Part shown: positions 1-6,302 of the stretch, one piece after another
Layout of the letters: each line of letters opens with the position of its first letter
Position numbering within the stretch: position 1 is the first letter of the stretch
Assembly: GCA_943331145.2 (NCBI GenBank)
Contig: CALQKL020000021.1
Coordinates: forward strand, 1 to 17,062
Reading direction: 5' to 3'
Length of the DNA: 17,062 nt
Source: Chitinophaga pinensis
Lineage (GTDB): Bacteria > Bacteroidota > Bacteroidia > Chitinophagales > Chitinophagaceae
The notes under the pieces: model-generated
Told to the model about the DNA's origin: nothing
Databases searched by the model: none
What the model saw: the letters and a program-made list of their open reading frames with translations, nothing else
Made by a program: the position numbers and the translations under genes

Positions 1-633
1 CTATGGGGATTACAGCAAGATTTACTAAGCAGAACTCTTTTACCACTTGGGGGTTTTCATAAAACCGAAATCCGACAAATGGCGCACGATTTCGGATATC
101 CCGAACTTGCCAAAAAGAACGAAAGCTATGAAATCTGCTTCGTACCCGATAATGACTACCGCGGATTTTTGAAAAGAAAAGTGGAAGGATTGGAAGAAAA
201 AGTAGATGGCGGACTTTTCGTTGATAAAACGGGCAAAATATTGGGCAAACATAAAGGTTATCCATTCTATACAATTGGTCAAAGAAAAGGTTTGGACATC
301 GCATTAGGTGCACCCGCATTTGTAACCGAAATTATTCCAGAAACCAATACCGTTGTTTTAGGAACGGAATCGGATCTTAATAAAACCATCATGACAGTTG
401 ATAAAATAAACTGGATTAAATATGAAGGGATTTCTGAAAGTATGGACGCAGTAACCAAAATTCGTTATAAAGATAAGGGCGCATTAAGTAGCCTACAAAC
501 TATACATAACAATTCCGTTAAAGTTGTTTTTTATGACGATGTAAAGGGTGTTGCACCCGGACAAAGTGCTGTTTTTTATGAAGGCGATGATGTAATTGGC
601 GGAGGCATTATTCAAAGAGAAATAAAGAATTAA
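1..633 (+). CDS. mnmA: tRNA-specific 2-thiouridylase MnmA, 3' part (5' end outside window)
   Basis: MnmA puts sulfur on C2 of the wobble uridine of Lys, Glu and Gln tRNAs, using ATP and a persulfide sulfur donor. The frame is open from base 1, so the gene starts upstream; the Met at 79 is internal, because the codons before it already read as MnmA (LWGL, then RTLLPLGGF and an HKTEIRQMA stretch). About 210 residues are visible. The second catalytic cysteine sits in the SYEICFVPDNDYRGFL motif (codon 136-138). The GKHKGYPFYTIGQRKGL motif and the C-terminal beta-barrel follow, with the usual APGQSAVFY segment near the end. The PP-loop ATP-binding motif and the first catalytic cysteine lie outside the window. 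The stop is at 631-633, inside the start of an A/T-rich repeat tract. Confidence 0.95.
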   Translation, partial: LWGLQQDLLSRTLLPLGGFHKTEIRQMAHDFGYPELAKKNESYEICFVPDNDYRGFLKRKVEGLEEKVDGGLFVDKTGKILGKHKGYPFYTIGQRKGLDIALGAPAFVTEIIPETNTVVLGTESDLNKTIMTVDKINWIKYEGISESMDAVTKIRYKDKGALSSLQTIHNNSVKVVFYDDVKGVAPGQSAVFYEGDDVIGGGIIQREIKN

Positions 634-761
634 AAAGTAAAAAATTAAAAGTAAAAAAGAGAATCAACAACTTTGAATTTTTAATTTTAACTTTTGACTT
701 AAATAACTTCAAAATGAAAAACAAGCTCAATTTTTCAATTTTTACTTTTTACTTTTTAATT
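628..761. repeat. A/T-rich inverted repeat flanking the lipoprotein start
   Basis: Bases 628-643 (AATTAAAAAGTAAAAA) recur as an exact 16-nt reverse complement at 746-761. A looser inverted match lies between 637-655 and 674-697. The first copy covers the mnmA stop codon. The second lies inside the lipoprotein signal-peptide codons, so the potential hairpin would enclose the lipoprotein start codon at 714. The sequence is low-complexity (units like AAAAAGT), so chance or slippage is a possible origin. A role as an mnmA terminator or in translation of the next gene is only inferred. Confidence 0.5.
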
Positions 762-1469
762 GTATCATTTTTCATTTTTACTTTTTTCGCTTGTAACAAA
801 TCGGAATCAATTACTTCTCCAACAATCAGCGAATACAATCCATTACAACCCGGAAAGTACATCACCTATCAACTCGACTCGTTAATTTATCTTGCTTTTG
901 GTACAAGAGATACCGTGGTTTCTTATCAGGTTAAATATCAAACAGATTCTTTAATTACAGATAATTTGGGAAGACCAGCATTCAGAATATTTCGATTTAT
1001 TCGTAAAAATGAAAATCAGGCATGGACTCCAGATGCAACGTTTATGGCCATTTCAACAGAAAATCGTTTAGAATTTATTGAAAACAATTTACGCTACATA
1101 AAACTTCAAATGCCTATTGTAAACAATTACAGTTGGAAAGGAAATAGCTTTATTGATACCTACTCTGCAAATTCGTTATTGCGTTATTTAGACGGCTGGG
1201 ATTATACCTATAGCAATGTTAACGGCATGGACACCATTGGAAATCAAGTTTTAGGAAATACGCTTACGATAAATCAACGCGACGAAATTGTAGGCATTCC
1301 TGAAGAGCCAAACAGTTATAGTGAAGTAAACTTTGGACAAGAGAAATATGCAAAAGGAATTGGCATGATTTACAGAAAGTTTTTTCATAGCGAATACCAA
1401 CCCAATAATGGCGGCTATTTTGCCGATGGCTCTTACGGTGTTACCTACACGATGATTGATCACAATTAA
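714..1469 (+). CDS. Predicted lipoprotein of unknown function
   Basis: I do not recognise a family. The 251-residue product begins with a type II signal peptide: basic start (MKNK), a very hydrophobic Phe-rich core (residues 7-25) and a lipobox ending FFAC with the lipidated Cys at 27. The residue after the Cys is Asn, not Asp, followed by KSES. Many Bacteroidota surface lipoproteins carry a Ser/Asp/Glu-rich stretch just after the Cys, so inner-leaflet versus surface location is open. The mature part is about 225 residues, starts near NPLQPGKYITYQLDS, is rich in aromatic residues and short beta-type stretches, and shows no transmembrane segment or catalytic motif. It lies 80 nt after mnmA and 13 nt before the acetyltransferase, so co-transcription with the latter is likely. 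Confidence 0.75.
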   Translation: MKNKLNFSIFTFYFLIVSFFIFTFFACNKSESITSPTISEYNPLQPGKYITYQLDSLIYLAFGTRDTVVSYQVKYQTDSLITDNLGRPAFRIFRFIRKNENQAWTPDATFMAISTENRLEFIENNLRYIKLQMPIVNNYSWKGNSFIDTYSANSLLRYLDGWDYTYSNVNGMDTIGNQVLGNTLTINQRDEIVGIPEEPNSYSEVNFGQEKYAKGIGMIYRKFFHSEYQPNNGGYFADGSYGVTYTMIDHN

Positions 1470-1482
1470 TTTTTTTTCCTCC

Positions 1483-1944
1483 ATGAATATTAACATCCGT
1501 AAAGCAGAGAAAGATGATTGCACGCGCATGATGGAACTTGTGAGAGAATTAGCACTCTACGAAAAAGCACCTAACGAAGTAACCGTTGATTTAAATCATT
1601 TTATAGAAAGCGGATTTGGACCAAACCCAGTATGGTGGGCCTATGTAGCCGAAATGACAAATCAAGACAACTCGAAACAAATTGTTGGTTTTGCGCTTTA
1701 TTACATCCGTTACAGCACATGGAAAGGTCAACGCATGTATCTCGAAGATATCATTGTAACCGAAAGCATGCGTGGAAATGGAATCGGTAAAAAGCTATTT
1801 GATCAGCTTATTATAGTTTGCAAAGAACTTCAATTTAAAGGCATAACCTGGCAAGTACTCGATTGGAACGAACCTGCAATAAACTTTTACAAAAAATTTG
1901 ATGGTGTTCAATTCGATGGAGCTTGGGTAAACTGTTCATTGTAG
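1483..1944 (+). CDS. GNAT acetyltransferase, spermidine/spermine N1-acetyltransferase-like
   Basis: This 153-residue GNAT-fold enzyme would transfer acetyl from acetyl-CoA to an amine. It resembles the diamine/SSAT group across its whole length: IRKAEKDDC at the N-terminus, an ESGFGPNP stretch (42-49), GFALYYIRYSTWKG (69-82), YLEDIIV (86-92), the acetyl-CoA pyrophosphate loop RGNGIGKK (97-104) and DWNEPAINFYKK (127-138). Tyr136 is at the position of the proposed general acid. The substrate is not proven; polyamines, thialysine or another small amine are possible. An in-frame Met at 1456 overlaps the end of the lipoprotein gene, but homology begins at MNINIRKAE, so the start at 1483 is chosen. 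The 13-nt gap suggests translation from the lipoprotein transcript. Confidence 0.88.
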   Translation: MNINIRKAEKDDCTRMMELVRELALYEKAPNEVTVDLNHFIESGFGPNPVWWAYVAEMTNQDNSKQIVGFALYYIRYSTWKGQRMYLEDIIVTESMRGNGIGKKLFDQLIIVCKELQFKGITWQVLDWNEPAINFYKKFDGVQFDGAWVNCSL

Positions 1945-1978
1945 CTTTCTGAATTTATATTTTTTATGATTGATTTTA

Positions 1979-2009
1979 TTGTTAAAAACAATCGTTCTTT
2001 CTACATTTG
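1979..2009 (+). promoter_or_regulatory. Bacteroidota-type promoter for icd
   Basis: A TTG at 1979-1981 and TACATTTG at 2002-2009 (exact match to TAnnTTTG) are 20 nt apart, close to the usual -33/-7 spacing of the Bacteroidota primary sigma factor. Transcription would begin around 2015, just before the ATG at 2030. This argues against the upstream in-frame ATG at 1970, which would lie ahead of the promoter. Confidence 0.6.
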
Positions 2010-2029
2010 TTCCAAATAAAAACCAACTC

Positions 2030-3295
2030 ATGTCTACTAAAATCACCATGGGAAACGATGGTAAACTCCTCGTTCCCAACAACCCCACTATTCCATTTAT
2101 TGAAGGCGACGGTATTGGACCAGATATTTGGGCTGCAAGTGTACGTGTATTCGATGCTGCAGTTGAAAAAGCGTATGGTGGTGAACGGAAAATAAATTGG
2201 CTTAAAGTATTGGCAGGAGAAGAAGCATTTGTAAAAACAGGGACTTGGATGCCAGATGAAACCATGCAGGCTTTTAAAGATTACTTGATTTCTATAAAAG
2301 GGCCATTAACCACTCCTGTTGGCGGAGGCATCAGAAGTTTAAATGTAGCATTGCGTCAAGAATTGGATTTATATGTTTGCTTAAGACCTGTAAAATATTT
2401 TGAAGGAACGCCCTCACCAATGTGGCAACCCGAAAAAGTAAACATGACCATTTTTAGAGAAAATACAGAAGATATTTATGCTGGAATTGAATACATGACA
2501 GGCACTGCAGAAGCAAATAAATTATTGCATTTTTTAGTGGACGAAATGGGGGTAAAAAATCTTCGCTTTCCAAATAGTACTTCGTTTGGTATAAAGCCAG
2601 TGAGCAAAGAAGGAAGTGAACGTTTAATTCGTTCGGCTTTACAATTTGCCATCAACAATAAAATGCCTTCACTAACCATAGTACACAAAGGCAATATCAT
2701 GAAGTTTACTGAAGGTGCTTTTAAAAACTGGGGCTACGAATTGGCTGAACGAGAATTTTCGGGGGATGTTTATACTTGGCGCCAATGGGAAAAAACAAAA
2801 GCGGAAAGTGGTGAAGCCGTTGCCAATGAAGAAATGCGCATCAGTGCTATCGGCGGAAAAGTAATTGTGAAAGACGCCATTGCCGACAATTTTTTACAAC
2901 AAGCTTTATTGGCACCACAAGATTATAGTGTAATTGCCACATTGAATTTAAATGGTGATTATATTAGTGATGCATTGGCCGCACAGGTTGGTGGCATTGG
3001 CATTGCGCCAGGTGCAAACATCAATTACATCACCGGTCATGCTGTATTTGAAGCCACGCATGGCACTGCACCCCGATTTGCAAATACCAACACCATGAAT
3101 CCAAGTTCGGTTATACTCAGCGGTGTAATGATGCTAGAATACATGGGTTGGCGAGATGCCGCCGATTTAATCACAAATGCCGTTGGCAAAACAATCCGCA
3201 ATAAAACAGTTACCATTGATTTTTACAACTTAATGAAAGAAGGCACGCTGTTAAAGACGAGTGAGTTTGGGGAAGAGATTGTGAGGAATATGTGA
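2030..3295 (+). CDS. icd: Isocitrate dehydrogenase, bacterial (E. coli Icd-like) subfamily
   Basis: It oxidatively decarboxylates isocitrate to 2-oxoglutarate in the TCA cycle. The 421-residue protein aligns with E. coli Icd (416 aa) over its full length: IPFIEGDGIGPDIW near the start, KGPLTTPVGGGIRSLNVALRQ with the substrate-binding Ser103, Asn105 and Arg109, FRENTEDIYAGIE, VHKGNIMKFTEGAFKNWGY, and LNGDYISDALAAQVGGIG. A segment before the KVIVKDAIADNFLQQ motif is roughly 12 residues longer than in E. coli. The residues matching E. coli Lys344, Tyr345, Val351, Tyr391 and Arg395 (2'-phosphate recognition) are Arg349, Phe350, Met356, Ile396 and Asn400, so NADP specificity is not assured. The start at 2030 fits both the homology and the promoter. 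It converges with the second IDH gene. Confidence 0.95.
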   Translation: MSTKITMGNDGKLLVPNNPTIPFIEGDGIGPDIWAASVRVFDAAVEKAYGGERKINWLKVLAGEEAFVKTGTWMPDETMQAFKDYLISIKGPLTTPVGGGIRSLNVALRQELDLYVCLRPVKYFEGTPSPMWQPEKVNMTIFRENTEDIYAGIEYMTGTAEANKLLHFLVDEMGVKNLRFPNSTSFGIKPVSKEGSERLIRSALQFAINNKMPSLTIVHKGNIMKFTEGAFKNWGYELAEREFSGDVYTWRQWEKTKAESGEAVANEEMRISAIGGKVIVKDAIADNFLQQALLAPQDYSVIATLNLNGDYISDALAAQVGGIGIAPGANINYITGHAVFEATHGTAPRFANTNTMNPSSVILSGVMMLEYMGWRDAADLITNAVGKTIRNKTVTIDFYNLMKEGTLLKTSEFGEEIVRNM

Positions 3296-3307
3296 GGGGT
3301 ATAAGAA

Positions 3308-3352
3308 GTTCAAAAGGTTCAATAAGTTCAATGCGTTCAAAAGGTTGGAAGT
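3308..3352 (+). repeat. Degenerate 9-nt tandem repeat downstream of icd (five units)
   Basis: Five consecutive 9-nt units, each beginning GTT, run without a break: GTTCAAAAG, GTTCAATAA, GTTCAATGC, GTTCAAAAG, GTTGGAAGT. The last 17 nt (3335-3351) recur exactly as reverse complement at 5021-5037, where they follow rlmL in the same orientation relative to its transcription. This is an intergenic tract; no ORF uses it. Confidence 0.8.
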
Positions 3353-3395
3353 GTTTTCCAATTACTAGCATTTTAGTTTATAAAAAACTTGGAGA

Positions 3396-3427
3396 CTTTG
3401 TGCCTTCGTGTTTCCTGCCTTCGTGTC
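3396..3427 (+). repeat. 8-nt tandem repeat, CTTCGTGN type, downstream of icd
   Basis: Four units of about 8 nt: CTTTGTGC, CTTCGTGT, a degenerate TTCCTGC, CTTCGTGT. The 14 nt at 3417-3430 recur exactly as reverse complement at 4854-4867. The block follows the 9-nt tract in the same order seen after rlmL. Confidence 0.75.
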
Positions 3428-3441
3428 AAAATTATTCGCAC

Positions 3442-3499
3442 AAAAAAAAGGTTTATGATTTTTAAATGGAAATCCCATCCTAAAATCATAAACCCTTTA
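3442..3499. terminator. Bidirectional intrinsic terminator between the two IDH genes
   Basis: A perfect 13-bp inverted repeat (GGTTTATGATTTT at 3450-3462 with AAAATCATAAACC at 3482-3494) encloses a 19-nt loop. On the - strand the stem is followed by eight T (complement of A at 3442-3449), a strong signal for ending the second IDH transcript, which stops at 3526. On the + strand the trailing T stretch is weak, but the same stem could still serve icd. Confidence 0.75.
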
Positions 3500-3525
3500 A
3501 TATAAATCGTAATGATGAAACGTGT

Positions 3526-4758
3526 TTATAAACCCATTTTCAATTTCAAGTTAGCATCTATTGCATCTAAAAATTCTTCAGTGTACAAATAATGATCTCC
3601 GTGAGATACTTTATTTCCATGTATACAAACCGCTAAATCTTTTGTCATTTTTCCGCTTTCAACAGTTTCGATACAAACTGCTTCTAAAGCATTACAAAAA
3701 TCAATCAAATCTTGGTTATTATCTAATTTACCGCGGAATGCCAAACCTCTTGTCCATGCAAAAATCGATGCAATTGGATTTGTGCTGGTTGGTTTCCCTG
3801 CTTGATGATCACGATAGTGGCGTGTAACCGTTCCATGAGCAGCTTCAGACTCCATTGTTTTTCCATCAGGTGTAACCAACACAGAAGTCATTAAACCTAA
3901 TGAACCAAAACCTTGAGCAACGGTATCGCTCTGAACATCACCATCATAATTTTTACAAGCCCATACAAAGTTGCCATTCCATTTTAAAGCACTAGCAACC
4001 ATGTCATCAATCAAACGGTGTTCGTAAGTGATGCCTGCAGCTTCGTAAGCAGCTTTAAATTCATTTTGATATACTTCTTCAAAAATGTCTTTAAAACGTC
4101 CATCATATTTTTTAAGGATGGTATTTTTTGTAGAAAGATATAAAGGCCATTTTTTGCTCAATGCCATGTTGAAGCAACTGCGTGCAAAACCATAAATACT
4201 TTCATCGGTATTGTACATCGCCATTGCAACGCCATCTCCTTTGTAATTATACACTTCAAATACTTGAGCTTCCCCACCACCTTCTGGAGTGAACGTCATG
4301 GTTAATTTTCCTTTTCCTTTAATAACGGTGTCGGTCGCACGATATTGATCACCAAAAGCATGACGACCAACAATGATAGGAGCAGTCCAGTTTGTAACCA
4401 AACGAGGTACATTTTGCATTACGATTGGCTCTCTGAAAACTGTACCATCAAGGATATTACGAATCGTTCCGTTAGGGCTTTTCCACATTTGTTTCAAGCT
4501 AAATTCTTTCACACGTGCTTCATCGGGGGTAATGGTAGCACATTTGATACCAACTCCACAAGCTTTAATTGCATTAGCAGCATCAATGGTAACTTGATCA
4601 TTGGTTTCATCGCGATATTCCATTCCCAAATCAAAGTATTGAATAGGTACTTCGATATAAGGAAGAATCAATTTGTCTTTGATAAATTTCCAGATGATGC
4701 GCGTCATTTCATCACCATCTAACTCCACTACGGGATTTGCAACTTTTATTTTTGACAT
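3526..4758 (-). CDS. NADP-dependent isocitrate dehydrogenase, eukaryotic-like (IDH1-type) subfamily
   Basis: It converts isocitrate and NADP+ to 2-oxoglutarate, CO2 and NADPH. The 410-residue protein matches the homodimeric eukaryotic IDH1/IDH2 subfamily and keeps human IDH1 numbering through the first 140 residues: Ser94 and Asn96 (KSPNGTIRN), Arg100, Arg109 and Arg132 (IVGRHAFGDQYR) all align. Further family blocks are WPLYLSTKNTILKKYDGRFKDIF, YEHRLIDDMVA, WACKNYDGDVQSD and EAAHGTVTRHYR; the Arg-His of the last is the NADP 2'-phosphate site, so NADP use is well supported. STNPIASIFAWTRGL follows. The start at 4758 gives MSKIKVANPVVELDGDEMTR, typical of the family. It is a single-gene unit with its own promoter and terminator, facing the bacterial-type icd. 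Confidence 0.96.
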   Translation of the reverse strand: MSKIKVANPVVELDGDEMTRIIWKFIKDKLILPYIEVPIQYFDLGMEYRDETNDQVTIDAANAIKACGVGIKCATITPDEARVKEFSLKQMWKSPNGTIRNILDGTVFREPIVMQNVPRLVTNWTAPIIVGRHAFGDQYRATDTVIKGKGKLTMTFTPEGGGEAQVFEVYNYKGDGVAMAMYNTDESIYGFARSCFNMALSKKWPLYLSTKNTILKKYDGRFKDIFEEVYQNEFKAAYEAAGITYEHRLIDDMVASALKWNGNFVWACKNYDGDVQSDTVAQGFGSLGLMTSVLVTPDGKTMESEAAHGTVTRHYRDHQAGKPTSTNPIASIFAWTRGLAFRGKLDNNQDLIDFCNALEAVCIETVESGKMTKDLAVCIHGNKVSHGDHYLYTEEFLDAIDANLKLKMGL

Positions 4759-4777
4759 GTCTTAAATTTTTGAACCG

Positions 4778-4785
4778 CAAAAGTA
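4778..4785 (-). promoter_or_regulatory. Probable -7 promoter element for the second IDH gene
   Basis: The - strand reads TACTTTTG followed by CGG, an exact match to TAnnTTTG, 19 nt upstream of the start codon at 4758. No clear TTG is seen at the expected -33 position, so the call rests on the -7 element and its location. Confidence 0.45.
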
Positions 4786-4853
4786 GGGAAAAAACTGTTT
4801 GTTTCACGCGCAGAGGGAATTGAAACACGAAGATGAAATGCTTGCAGCATTTT

Positions 4854-4913
4854 TTTGACACGAAGGCGCGAAGGGGTTGGAACACGAAGGCACGAAGACA
4901 CAAAGTCACGAAG
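4854..4913 (-). repeat. 8-nt tandem repeat, CTTCGTGN type, in the spacer after rlmL
   Basis: Read on the - strand, about seven 8-nt units follow one another: CTTCGTGA, CTTTGTGT, CTTCGTGC, CTTCGTGT, a degenerate TCCAACCC, CTTCGCGC, CTTCGTGT. It matches the shorter tract at 3396-3427, including an exact 14-nt segment and a preceding AAAAAACTT. The 336-nt spacer 4759-5094 holds this tract, the IDH promoter and the 9-nt tract. Between 4919 and 5017 I see nothing but A/T-rich sequence and a short TTCGTTCTCGTTCTCATTTT stretch. Confidence 0.75.
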
Positions 4914-5020
4914 TTTTTTTTGATAAGATCGAAAAACAGAATGTGAATGAAGAAAAAAGCCAAAACTCAATATTCGTTCTCGTTCTCATTTTCAATCTGA
5001 CTTTTTCAACCCCTCCTATC

Positions 5021-5122
5021 CTTCCAACCTTTTGAACCTATTGAACTCATTAAACATCACAAACCTCTAAAACTTCACAAACCTCTTAAAACTCTTAAAC
5101 CTCCTTAACCTCCCTAACCTCT
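5021..5122 (-). repeat. Degenerate 8-11-nt (mostly 9-nt) tandem repeat overlapping the 3' end of rlmL
   Basis: On the - strand about eleven units beginning (GA)GGTT or GTT follow one another, from GAGGTTAGG, GAGGTTAAG through GTTTTAAGA and GTTTAATGA to GTTCAATAG, GTTCAAAAG, GTTGGAAG. The distal end (5021-5037) is identical to 3335-3351 in reverse complement. The proximal units lie within rlmL codons and include its stop codon at 5095-5097. Confidence 0.75.
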
Positions 5123-6276
5123 CTACTCCCCGCATATAACTCATACTCAAATAATCGGCAATCTATTTTTCCAGTGTAAAACTCAATTCTTCTTTTTGGT
5201 TTTAATCCAATTTTTTTGGCCAATTCTAAATTGCCGGTGAAAATATAACCCCAATATCCTTTACAGTTTTGTTTTAAAAAATCGCCCATTCTAGAATAGG
5301 TTTCTTCCAATTCAATTTCATCTCCCAAACGATCGCCGTATTCTGGATTAAAGAAAATAACACCCGCTTCATTTTCAGGAATGGTTGTAGATGCAAAATC
5401 ACAAAGCTCAAATGTGATCATATCTTCAACACCTGCAATGCCCGCATTTACTTTAGAAATATTTACAGCATCTTCACTAATGTCTGATGCGATGATTTTA
5501 ACCGAACAATTTTCAATAACTGCCGTTTCAATTTCTTTATAAAAATTCAAATAGCATGATTCCTCATACCCACATAGATGCATAAACGAATAGTTGCTTC
5601 TGTAAAGCCCTGGCTTACGATTGCTGGCCAATAAAGCAGCTTCTATAGCCAATGTTCCAGACCCACACATCGGGTTAATAAATGCCGATTTTCTATCCCA
5701 TTTTAAAGCCAATAAATTTGCTGCGGCTAAAGACTCTAGCATTGGCGCCTTTCCTGGAATTTTTCTATACCCATGCTTCGACAATGTTTCTCCACTTGTA
5801 TCTAAAAATAATTCTGCAATACTTTCTTTCCAATATAAATGAACCACTACCCCATTTAGCTCAGGACCAGAATTTGGACGCACACCCGTTTTTTCCCTGA
5901 ACCTATCTGCAATAGCATCTTTAACTTTAACATTGGCAAATAAATTATTGGTAATCGTTTCATTGGTCACATTACTCGTAATTGAAAATTTCTCTTCCGC
6001 TGGAATGATTTTTTCCCATTCTACTTTTACAAGCGCATTATATAAATCCGATGCATCATACGCTGTAAATTCTTTAATAGAAAACAAAACCTGACTGGCA
6101 CAACGTAAATTTAAATTCAACCGAATACAATCCTGCATGGTTCCAAATAACTCCACACCTGTTTTGAAAATTCTAACTGGAACAAATCCGAGTTCAGAAA
6201 TCTCTTGTTGTAAATAATTAGACAACCGATTGCTACAGGTAACAATGATGCGGCTTTGCAAAGAAAATAAATTCAT
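5095..6276 (-). CDS. THUMP-domain class I SAM-dependent rRNA methyltransferase, RlmL N-terminal type
   Basis: It probably methylates guanine N2 in 23S rRNA (the G2445 activity of the RlmL half of E. coli RlmKL); the exact site is inferred. The 393-residue protein has a ferredoxin-like N-terminus and a THUMP domain (about 45-160), a linker LFLDTSGETLSKHGYRK with an APMLESLAAANLL helix, and a Rossmann methyltransferase domain. SAM motif NPMCGSGTLAIEAAL is at 201-215, the acidic residue after beta-2 in IIASDIS at 261-267, and the catalytic motif at 310-316 reads NPEYGDR where most family members have NPPY. The RlmK half is absent, as is usual outside Gammaproteobacteria. The last nine residues (REVREVKEV) are encoded by the 9-nt repeat tract. 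It lies 26 nt after rfbD, so is likely the last gene of the sugar operon. Confidence 0.88.
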   Translation of the reverse strand: MNLFSLQSRIIVTCSNRLSNYLQQEISELGFVPVRIFKTGVELFGTMQDCIRLNLNLRCASQVLFSIKEFTAYDASDLYNALVKVEWEKIIPAEEKFSITSNVTNETITNNLFANVKVKDAIADRFREKTGVRPNSGPELNGVVVHLYWKESIAELFLDTSGETLSKHGYRKIPGKAPMLESLAAANLLALKWDRKSAFINPMCGSGTLAIEAALLASNRKPGLYRSNYSFMHLCGYEESCYLNFYKEIETAVIENCSVKIIASDISEDAVNISKVNAGIAGVEDMITFELCDFASTTIPENEAGVIFFNPEYGDRLGDEIELEETYSRMGDFLKQNCKGYWGYIFTGNLELAKKIGLKPKRRIEFYTGKIDCRLFEYELYAGSREVREVKEV

Positions 6277-6302
6277 GAATTAACTATAAGGATAATAAAT
6301 AC

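Noticed and set aside
674..696. Promoter TAACTTTTG ahead of the lipoprotein gene
   Set aside because: It has one extra base relative to TAnnTTTG, and the nearest TTG is only 12 nt upstream, so the match is poor.
1456..1482. Upstream start for the GNAT acetyltransferase overlapping the lipoprotein gene
   Set aside because: Family homology begins at MNINIRKAE (1483), and the nine extra residues look like read-through of the overlap.
1970..2029. Longer N-terminus for icd starting at the ATG at 1970
   Set aside because: The extra 20 residues have no family match, and an exact TAnnTTTG promoter lies inside this stretch, so the start at 2030 is preferred.
3306..3430. CRISPR-like array in the icd downstream spacer
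   Set aside because: Units are 8-9 nt and directly adjacent with no spacers, and no cas genes are present. It is short tandem repeat, not CRISPR.
4712..4970. Small - strand ORFs upstream of the second IDH gene
   Set aside because: They are mostly translation of the 8-nt repeat tract and promoter region, with no recognisable domain and no separate start signal.
3308..5122. Composite transposon carrying the second IDH gene between inverted repeats
   Set aside because: The inverted copies are degenerate tandem tracts oriented by the preceding gene, no transposase or target duplication is seen, and the repeat extends into rlmL codons.
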